Source: Lasiodiplodia sp. COLG20 (Eukaryota; Ascomycota; Dothideomycetes; Botryosphaeriales; Botryosphaeriaceae). From it: 64,000 bases of DNA. A model generated the notes under the pieces. The model made no database searches. It saw only the letters and a program-made list of their open reading frames with translations, and was not told the DNA's origin. This document shows, piece after piece, positions 57,018-64,000 of the stretch (within the stretch, counting starts at the first letter, position 1; each line of letters begins with the position of its first letter). Location of the stretch: the NCBI GenBank assembly GCA_009801085.1, contig VNWV01000006.1, positions 1,612,001 to 1,676,000 of the forward strand. Direction: 5' to 3'. Position numbers and translations under genes: made by a program.

Positions 57018-58163
57018 ATGCCAGCCTTATCAGGCGGCGCGGCCCTACTGGTTACGCTCACCAATACCCCGACCAACTATGTCACCCGAGTCGTCTACCA
57101 GTCAGCGACAACATTCACCACCACGGTGAATATCGCATTGCGGTCCACAACCCACGTCAACACAGCCAAGTCCGGAAATGATCCCTCTCATTCTGTACCT
57201 GCGCTGCGCAGGCAGGAAGCGGGCTTGCGGTCTCGCGCTGCCGAAGTCCTTGCGCCCAATGCACAAATCGGCCTTATCGTTGGAGGCATCTTAGCCTTCC
57301 TGATATTTTTCTCCTTGATATTGTGGTGTCTATTCTTGCGGGGATGGCCTCGTCATAGGAGACGCAGATTCGCATATGGAAGACGTCCTCAACGGCTGAA
57401 CGATTACGGAAATGTGCACTCCTTGCACTCTTATCACGAGGAAGTACGGGTTCGGACGGAACGAAGTAGACAGCGACGACACTACCCAGAACCCCGGCCA
57501 CCGCCAGCTGTCTATGTGCAACCTCTTCGACCGCAGTCTGCATCAACTAGAGTTCGTTACGAAGAGGAAATAGTGCATGTTCGTCCAGACGATGTTGAGG
57601 TCCACCGCCGAGAAGTTCGCCGGGAACAAGAAGGGCGTCGACGTGAAGAGTTCGCCCGTCGAGGTGCTCCTCGCCCCATCATTGTAGACTCTGATGACGA
57701 CAGTGGGTCCCCTATGGACATAAGTGATGTCTCGGAGTCTTTAACATTTTCACCTCCTCCCGCTTCCACTCCGCGACCCAGTACACCACCACCACGACGG
57801 GAGCAATATCACCATCATCGCCCTCAGTACTACCAGAAGCAGCCGGAAAAAGGCCCAGGGGCGTGGTTTTCTAGTCTTCTCGGAGCATATCGAGCGGGCA
57901 AAGAATCGCGTTATGAGAACAACGCTGGGATCTGGCAAACGGAAACGCCACGTAACGTTGACCCACTTCGCATGAACCCAGGAGACCGAGATCCTAGAGC
58001 ACCAGATTTTGTGATTATAGAGAAAAAGCGGAAAAAGGACCCACATCGGAGACGAAGGGAGCACTGGTCTGACAATCTACACCGAATGGAGACAAACCAC
58101 AAGTCCGAAGGCCATAGACACCATAAGCACAAGAAACGGAAGCGAAGACATAATGTGAGTTAA
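57018..58163 (+). CDS. Single-pass membrane protein with Ser/Thr-rich outer part
   Basis: A 381-residue single-exon protein. The first 80 residues are Thr/Ser-rich (TTFTTTVNIALRSTTHVNT). One strong transmembrane segment spans about 84-107 (IGLIVGGILAFLIFFSLILW), followed by a basic stop-transfer cluster (RHRRRR). The cytoplasmic tail of about 270 residues is rich in Arg, Glu and Pro. It has a charged repeat-like part (RREVRREQEGRRREEF), an acidic patch (VDSDDDSGSPMDISD), and ends in a Lys/His-rich tract (HRHHKHKKRKRRHNVS). The layout resembles Mid2/Wsc-like sensor proteins, but there is no WSC cysteine domain or clear cleavable signal peptide. I do not recognise the family. It is divergent from the protease gene. 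Confidence 0.7.
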   Translation: MPALSGGAALLVTLTNTPTNYVTRVVYQSATTFTTTVNIALRSTTHVNTAKSGNDPSHSVPALRRQEAGLRSRAAEVLAPNAQIGLIVGGILAFLIFFSLILWCLFLRGWPRHRRRRFAYGRRPQRLNDYGNVHSLHSYHEEVRVRTERSRQRRHYPEPRPPPAVYVQPLRPQSASTRVRYEEEIVHVRPDDVEVHRREVRREQEGRRREEFARRGAPRPIIVDSDDDSGSPMDISDVSESLTFSPPPASTPRPSTPPPRREQYHHHRPQYYQKQPEKGPGAWFSSLLGAYRAGKESRYENNAGIWQTETPRNVDPLRMNPGDRDPRAPDFVIIEKKRKKDPHRRRREHWSDNLHRMETNHKSEGHRHHKHKKRKRRHNVS

Positions 58164-58617
58164 GAAATGTTGACTTTTCAGCCTTCCCCCTCAAGTCTAC
58201 ATAATGTTCGTCTGAATTGTCGGGCAAGAGAGGATTAGGGCACGTGTCTGAGAAGTGAAGGGCTGAATATTTGTACATGAGTGGATAATTGCTGAATTTA
58301 TATACGTAATACATTATATAAAGAGCTAATTGATAGAAATGTGCGATAATCCTCTACGAGAAACAGCAAGTGAGGGTTACGACTACACAGCTACAATGGA
58401 ACGAGAAATCCATACATGACGGAAGCCACAAGGCTCACTCAGACAGCGCTGTAACGTATCAACCGTATCGATCGAAACGACCAATCCCGAATCAGCCCCC
58501 TACAGCTACCATGTAAGCCAAATGACGTAGTCCTCCAAAAAGCCGATCAAAAACACACATAGTATAAACCTCAGCCTGACCCCGCCTACCTCCCCCCACT
58601 ACCTGCCCACCACCAAA
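58164..58617 (+). promoter_or_regulatory. Intergenic with TATA box for the 286-residue gene
   Basis: This is 454 bp. The left half is AT-rich (3' flank of the membrane-protein gene, with TATATAAAGAGC near 58315). AGTATAAACC at 58561-58570 is a good TATA box about 50 bp before the start at 58618. Confidence 0.5.
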
Positions 58618-59478
58618 ATGAAAACCTACTTCCTCCCCCCCAAACCCGACATCGCCCCCAACACGACCATCAAACTCGGCACCATCATCCTCTCCCCGCA
58701 CCTCGCCGAGGAGCCGCTCACGCCCCACCCCCCACCCATCCCACCCCACCTCCACCAACCCGACCACGTCGAAACCGACTGGACCTGGACCACGTCCCAG
58801 CACCGCTCGCACAACGCCGGCATCTGGACGTCTTTCCTGCAACTCTTCCTGGGAGCCGGGCTCGACGTCAGCGGCGAGGCTGCCCGCAGCGCGTCCGACG
58901 CCTGGAGCGCCGCGAGGCTGACGACGCAGCGGTTCGTGCCGGATCTAGCGTACATCAGGCAGGCCGTCGCGGCGGATGAGGTGCAGGAGTACTTGGGGAG
59001 CGAGGGGTCGTTCCGGGCGAAGAAGATCTACATGGTGACGGGGGTCAAGATCGCGAGCGGGGCGGGGGTGGAGAGCGGGGTGGAGCGGGATATGGGGGTG
59101 AATTTCAGGCCCGGAGTGGATGGGTCGGGGGTGGGTGTGCCGCTTGCGCTGGGGATGGCGGTTGGGGGCTCGCGCGGGTCGTCGGATGTGCGGTCGTCGA
59201 GGAGTGTGACTGATTTCGTGTTTGCGTATCGGTTGAGGCAGATTCGGTACAAGGTGAAGGGTGGTGAAGAGTTTGTGTCTCATCGGGAGTTCAGTGAAGG
59301 AGCTTTCTACGGCGAGGAGATGCAGGACATTCTTTCTGGGCCGCCGCCCGTTGAGTTTGAAGCGGAGGATCTAGAGGATCAGGACGCTTCTGGGGAAGAC
59401 TTTGAGGCCACCCAAGTTCTGGACGTGCCTAGTGATGACGAGGGTGAGGGCTGTCAAGTTGCTGTCTTGTTGAATTAG
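58618..59478 (+). CDS. 286-residue fungal protein, possible gasdermin-like fold
   Basis: Single exon, start in CACCAAAATGAAAACC. The sequence resembles a family of unnamed proteins I have seen in many Pezizomycotina: the opening MKTYFLPPKPDIAPNTTIKL, a middle GIWTSFLQLFLGAGLDV, then KKIYMVTGVKIASGAG (135-150), a Gly/Ser-rich span (150-195), and TDFVFAYRLRQIRYKV (198-213). The tail is acidic (EFEAEDLEDQD). A long amphipathic-looking Gly/Ser segment between two strand-like blocks recalls the N-terminal pore domain of gasdermins (VVTEVL … LAFRV), and the length suits fungal gasdermins of about 250-290 residues. This resemblance is by pattern only and could be false. There is no signal peptide or plain transmembrane helix. 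A TPR-subtilisin gene lies about 2 kb upstream. Confidence 0.7.
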   Translation: MKTYFLPPKPDIAPNTTIKLGTIILSPHLAEEPLTPHPPPIPPHLHQPDHVETDWTWTTSQHRSHNAGIWTSFLQLFLGAGLDVSGEAARSASDAWSAARLTTQRFVPDLAYIRQAVAADEVQEYLGSEGSFRAKKIYMVTGVKIASGAGVESGVERDMGVNFRPGVDGSGVGVPLALGMAVGGSRGSSDVRSSRSVTDFVFAYRLRQIRYKVKGGEEFVSHREFSEGAFYGEEMQDILSGPPPVEFEAEDLEDQDASGEDFEATQVLDVPSDDEGEGCQVAVLLN

Positions 59479-59707
59479 AAGAACTCAGGAGCGGTTAATT
59501 TTCCACAGAGGACCGCATCTATCAGGACCCATAATGACTACTCCGAACCATTTTTCTTTTCCCGAAACAAAAAGAGACGCATTAGCTATCATTCCGTGTA
59601 GTATCATACCATTGAAAGCCAAACTCCCCAGCCACAGCAACTGTCCCTCCCGACTTCCTTCCACTCAATTAATTTTCCCCTTTCTCCCCGAACAAAATCG
59701 ACACCCC

Positions 59708-62700
59708 TCACCCCCGCCTCCTCCTAAACTTCAACTCATCCCCGCTATCATCACTCCCCTCTTCATTCTCATCCTCATCCTCCGGCTTCCCTAGCCCCTT
59801 CCCCAACCCCGCCCTCGGCACCACCTGCTGCTCACCGCCGCCTTTCTTCCCCTTCCCCTTCCCCTTGCCCTTGCCCGCCGTCCCCTTCTTCTGTTTCTTC
59901 GCCGCCGGCTGCTCCGCCGACGGACCAGGCGGGCCCATCGCGCCTCTCTTGCTGGACCCCGCTCCCCTCGTCGTTGCGGTAGCCGCCGTGCTAGCACTAG
60001 CTCCACTCGCTGCGCTCGCCCTGCTGCCACGCCGCTGCGTGCTGTACGTGCCACCGGGGCCATCGTCCGCCAACGTCTGGCTGCTCAGCGCCGGGGACGG
60101 AGCGCGCTGCGAATACGCAGGCGGAGGCGGACCGCGGGGCTTGCCGCTGGTAATGGCCGTCGCGTAGGTAGGAGGGAGATTGGAGGTGCTGGTGGCAGCT
60201 CTTGTGCTCCTGTTATTCCCGGCGCTGCTCCCGGGGCGGGTGTTGGAGGCCGACGACAAGGCGGACGCGATGCTTTCATTGCGGGGCCGGCCGGCGATCT
60301 CCTCCGGGTCGAGGTCTTGCATTTCGGCCTCGTCTTCGGAGCCGATGACGATGGCGCTGGCGGGGCCGCTTCGTTGTTGTTGCTGGGAGCCGGGCCTGCT
60401 GTGGCGGGCGGTCCGCCGTCTGAAGCTGCTCACATCGTCGTCGTCGTCTGTGTCGGCTGGATGGCTGGAGTTGCCGCGGGTGCTTCTAGATGATTGACCA
60501 GCAGACTTGCCGTCGCGCGGTCGAGTGCGGATGCTGTCGAAAGTGCTGGTATTGTCGAGCATGAACTCATCCTGCGCGTTGAACCCCATGTCCTGGGGCC
60601 GTACCTCTTCGAGAGTAACAATGACCCGCCGGGAACGAAGAGGGGCTTGTGCATTGCCGTCATTGTCGCCCGGCTTCCTCTTTCGGAACTTCTTGAAATT
60701 CTTACGGCCGTTCCACTCCGGCTTCCAACGATCTTCATCGTCATTGCCTTCCTCGGCTTGTACTGGCTTCTTCCGAGGACGAATCTCCATGACCTCAACT
60801 TTGGCTAGCTTCTTCATCTCATCAATGTCCATGCCCTCTAGTACTTCCCGCAGAGCCTCCTCTTCAGCCTGCCTCTGCTGTTCATCTTCCCTCTCACGGC
60901 GCTTTCGTGCCATCTGTTTGATTTGTTTGGCGTTCATATCTTTCTCTGGCTTTGACTTGCGTAGTTCTGAAGGCACGATGAGAGACGACCTTTTAGCAGA
61001 CTTGCGTGGTGAGTCTTCTGACGCTTCAGGTATGTCCCCCATAGCTGCGTCTTGAAGCTGCTGTTCCAGTTTTCTCCTTTTCATGGCAGATGCAGCAGGG
61101 AAAAGCTTGTCGGTAGCATTTCCGTAATCGTCGTCTGAAATTTCCAAGGCTTCCGCTGGCTCAAGCTGCCTCTTCTTTCCTCTTGTGGCTCTTGTTCTAG
61201 CCTGTGACGCACCCGGCTGTTGTGACTGTGCCGCTGAGCTTTGGGATGTGTCAAGATAGCTAGCTCCAGCACTTGCCATCGCATCGTCGTCATCTGACAC
61301 ATGCTGTGTCTTCGGTACGATGTCTGGATCAAAATCGTCCATACCTTTGAATCTGGACACTGTGAGTGCACGACGGAAGCCTTTGCGAGTGGTCTTCAGG
61401 ACTGGCGATTCTGCAGATGTAGGAGACTCCTCTGCCGCTTGCGTTTGTGCCTCTCGTGAAGGAACAACAGACATCTGAGAGGGGCCCACTACGGTCATAT
61501 TAGCAATCTTCAATTACGGACGGTAAGATAACGCACCTGAAGTAGACGGTGGCGGCCCCGGAATGCTGCTGGGAATGGCTTCGTCGTCAGATTCTAGTTC
61601 TAGGGGCTGCCTTAGTGGCGAGGCATCATTCGTTAGGATAGCGTCCAGGAAGTCATTTTGGTTGATGCTCCGTTGGTTCAATCCCAAATCAACTGAGTTG
61701 TAGAATCGCATCCACCACTCATCGTCGTTCCCGCGAGGCTCTGCGAGTCTCACAACCACAACCCCCTTTCCGCGGCTCCCGTCTACAAACTCGTCCATCT
61801 CCTTTTCTCCAGCAGCATTTTTCACGAATCGAATGAATCCATCCGTCTCGTCAGATCCCATCTCCAGCTTACGCAGAAACGCCTTCCCAGTCCCTTGCTC
61901 CACAACCGGACCGAGCTGATCAAACTGATTCTGATCGCTGAAGATGAAGGTATAGCCCTCAAACACCGTCTCTCTTTCGGGATCAGGTAAGACCATCTCG
62001 GCAGGACGAGGCACCGGTTCTTTCGCCGTCGGAGGCACGAAGTCCGCCTCCCGCGGCCAATTACCATCAAAGTCCTCCTCCAACGGCGCCCTCGGCACCT
62101 CCTCATTGCCGTCCGCGTCCATAACCGCCTCCTCCTTCCACGCCACCTTCTCCAGAGCATCGACAAACCCCTCAGACACGACGTACTTGCCCTGAACCAG
62201 CGCCTGCAGCACGCGCGGCGTATTCCTCTTCGGCGCCACAACATGCGTCGTCACGCCGACCACGTACTCGGGCACGACCGCGATATCGAACGGCGCGAGC
62301 CGCTCACGCAGCTCCTCGGACGAGACCTCGTTCTTATTGCCCTTCTTCTTCTTTCCGCTGCTGGCCTCGCCGCCAAAGCTCGCCGTCAGCACGACCGGCT
62401 GCCATTCCAGCCGCCACGCGACGTTCCAGTTGCCGAGCCTGATCTCGTGTCTCTCGTGCTTGCCTCTGTAGCCCTTCCCGCCGCCGATGACGCGCTCGCA
62501 TCCCGTAAATTTCTCGCCGTCGAGCCAGGTGCCGAATTTGCTAGAGTCCTCCAGGACGATTTCGGAGCGGGCGAGCGCGGAGGAGGTGGTGGCGGTGGAC
62601 GCGACGGCGGCGGCCTCGCGGACGGTGATGACGAGGTGCTTGCGCGAGACCGACTTGGCGTCGATGTGGAAGTGGAAGTCGGCGTTCTCGCTGCGCGTGC

Positions 62701-62782
62701 GGCCGAGGAGGTGCGAGGTGCCGGGGCGCAGCCAGTAGCGCTTCTTTTGCGTGAGGTCGCCGTCGTGGGTGAGGAGCCACAT
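59708..62782 (-). CDS. NBS1: DNA-repair protein NBS1/XRS2 (nibrin)
   Basis: Subunit of the Mre11-Rad50-Nbs1 complex that senses and processes DNA double-strand breaks and recruits the ATM/Tel1 kinase. The model joins 62782-61537 and 61488-59708 around a 48-bp intron (branch CTAAT), giving 1008 residues. The N-terminus MWLLTHDGD leads into an FHA domain (LLGRTRSENADFHFHID, KSVSRKHLVITV, SKFGTWLDG). Tandem BRCT repeats follow at about 140-340 (FDIAVVPEYVVGVTTHVVA, KYVVSEGFVDALEKV, YTFIFSDQNQFDQL). The rest is charged and disordered with many Ser-Gln sites. The C-terminus ends in an acidic patch and DELKFRRRRG, the usual place of the Tel1-binding motif. The FHA-BRCT order and the tail make the call firm. 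It converges with the 58618 gene. Confidence 0.88.
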
Positions 62783-63194
62783 GGCGGAGGGATTGGGTCG
62801 TCGGTGGCCGGGGTGACGATGGTCGAGGGATGCTGAAATTATATGTTGTGCATTGGCACGTACGATGGGTGGTGGGATTTTGTGTGAGTTTATCGCGTGG
62901 GTTGTCGAGAGTTCTGAGTCGCGTGGGGAGCGACGCGGTTGTGGAAAGGTCGTCAGAGCTCCAGGCAGAAAGACGCGCGCGATAAGGATGCGGTGTCACG
63001 GGATCCGAGATCTGAGCTTAATGATGATTCCTGATTAGGCAGTCAATCTGTCGCAATCAAGTCTTATTTTGGTTCTTCTACTGTCTTTCAGCCTTTTAAT
63101 GCGATCCCGCTGTCTATCTCTTAGCACGCTGGGGTATCAAAGCAAAATCCCCTCTAGCAACACCCTTCATTCCCTTTACGCCGCCCCCGCTTCC
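62783..63194. promoter_or_regulatory. Upstream region of NBS1
   Basis: This is 412 bp between the NBS1 start and the stop of the next minus-strand gene. It should contain the NBS1 promoter. CG-rich words such as GCGACGCGG (62931-62939) and ACGCGCGCG (62973-62981) resemble cell-cycle-box cores, but no exact ACGCGT is present. Confidence 0.35.
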
Positions 63195-64000
63195 TCAATC
63201 CATATCATCCAAACTGCTCGAAGCAGGCTCCTCTGCGCTGTACTCAGGCACTAAAATGCCTACCACACACTCGCTCAGCATGTTATCCCAATTCACCCAC
63301 GGGTGCACCTCATTGAACAGCTTCTCCCCATCCTTTCCTGCCGCCCTCCTTAGCTCTCCCTCGCCACCAGGATGATACGGCAGGTACGGCGTAATATTGT
63401 ACACCTTCCCCTGGTACGCACTCCACGCAGGCGTCACCTCGCCCGTCTGCCTGTTCTTCCGGCCATTGTACTTCTTCAGCTCCGACGGCGTGACGCGACG
63501 CAGCGAGCCGACCCCCGACAGGTTCGCGCTGGACTTAACCAGCGCCGCCCAGTCGAGTGGCGAGTGGCCGGGCGTCAGCGACACCTTGGCGCGCGGGTTG
63601 GGCGTCTTGACCGGCGCCGCCATGGGCAATCCCAGGCTATTCGAAGAAGAGGGACCTCCGCCAGGCGGCCCTCTGTTCGGCAGCGGGCCGGATGGGCCGG
63701 TGCGGAGAGAGCTCGCGGGCATGCGCGGCGGCGGCATTAGCCCGCCTGCGCGCTGCTGTTGTAGTTGTGGTGTGGGCGTCAGGCGCGGAGGTGCGGGTGG
63801 GGGCGGCATGAGCGCAGCGGCGGAGGACGGTTGCTGCTGGGTCGGCAGCGGCTTCAGCTTCGGCGGCGACCTGGGGGCGGAAGGGAGGAGCGCGGGGCCG
63901 GAGGAGGCGCGCTGTGCGGAGTTCATGGCGGGGAAGGAGGGAGGAGGTAGGTTGTCTTCTTCGTCATCTTCGTCGTCGTTGTCGCCATCGTCGGAGGAGG
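63195..64000 (-). CDS. Cytochrome b5-domain protein, 5' end missing
   Basis: Partial gene: the frame runs off the right edge of the window, entering as acidic sequence (GDNDDEDDEEDNLPPPSF) before a Pro/Ser-rich stretch. The C-terminal 95 or so residues form a cytochrome b5-like heme-binding domain: TPAWSAYQGKVYNITPYLPY, the first heme ligand in HPGGEG, and a second His in NEVHPWVNW. It lacks a membrane anchor. The order (disordered front, b5 domain at the end) matches fungal Irc21-type proteins and the N-terminal half of animal Ncb5or. An ATG at 63926 could be an internal start, but the open upstream frame suggests the true start lies beyond the window. Confidence 0.8.
   Translation of the reverse strand, partial: SSDDGDNDDEDDEEDNLPPPSFPAMNSAQRASSGPALLPSAPRSPPKLKPLPTQQQPSSAAALMPPPPAPPRLTPTPQLQQQRAGGLMPPPRMPASSLRTGPSGPLPNRGPPGGGPSSSNSLGLPMAAPVKTPNPRAKVSLTPGHSPLDWAALVKSSANLSGVGSLRRVTPSELKKYNGRKNRQTGEVTPAWSAYQGKVYNITPYLPYHPGGEGELRRAAGKDGEKLFNEVHPWVNWDNMLSECVVGILVPEYSAEEPASSSLDDMD

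Noticed and set aside
1..64000. tRNA, rRNA, CRISPR or bacterial-type operon features
   Set aside because: No T-arm or anticodon-arm pattern fitted a tRNA, no rRNA words were seen, there were no spaced identical repeats, and the genes are clearly eukaryotic with introns.

Overview
The window is nuclear DNA of a filamentous ascomycete (Pezizomycotina; a Dothideomycete is my guess, from gene content and style only). Genes carry short introns, mostly 45-60 bp, with GT..AG ends and CTAAC/CTGAC-like branch sites. It holds a HET-domain gene, a DUF3176 gene, a Clr5-ankyrin gene, and clear orthologues of yeast and animal housekeeping genes. All exon junctions given here were placed by eye from splice signals and frame continuity; in every multi-exon model the summed coding length is a multiple of three.

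Layout. (1) 1-4.2 kb: an orphan reading frame and mitochondrial isoleucyl-tRNA synthetase (minus). (2) 4.7-13.9 kb: an accessory island of a HET-domain protein (plus), a DUF3176 membrane protein (minus) and a Clr5-domain ankyrin-repeat protein (minus), typical of variable, self/non-self-type gene sets. (3) 14.3-17.2 kb: SAM37/metaxin (minus), divergent from a conserved Pezizomycotina gene of unknown function (plus). (4) 17.2-34.2 kb: about 17 kb with no convincing protein gene. It is not AT-rich and does not look like a RIP-mutated transposon graveyard. It holds one promoter-plus-leader-like stretch near 25.5-26.2 kb, G-rich and purine-rich tracts, and a small tandem duplication. (5) 34.2-47.4 kb: a probable shelterin TPP1/Tpz1-like gene (minus), divergent from the FAB1/PIKfyve lipid kinase gene (plus). 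(6) 48.3-53.7 kb: a head-to-tail array of four paralogous C2H2 zinc-finger genes. (7) 54.2-59.5 kb: a TPR-subtilisin fusion (minus), a single-pass membrane protein (plus) and a 286-residue protein (plus) that may be gasdermin-like. (8) 59.7-64.0 kb: the NBS1/XRS2 DNA-repair gene and a truncated cytochrome b5-domain gene (both minus).

The most unusual object is the four-gene zinc-finger array. Each copy has a fast-diverging acidic first exon, a first intron whose 5' splice site is followed at once by a run of 9-13 T, an in-frame stop created at that splice site, a conserved two-finger last exon, and a conserved motif (AAGGGCG, then 2-3 bases, then CCCCTG) 130-220 bp upstream of the start codon. 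If the first intron is retained, each gene would make a finger-less protein. That suggests a set of splicing-switched transcription regulators. The second point of interest is the protease gene lying close to a candidate pore-forming-type protein, which recalls the HET-Q1/HET-Q2 (gasdermin/subtilisin) cell-death pairs of fungi; this is a hypothesis.
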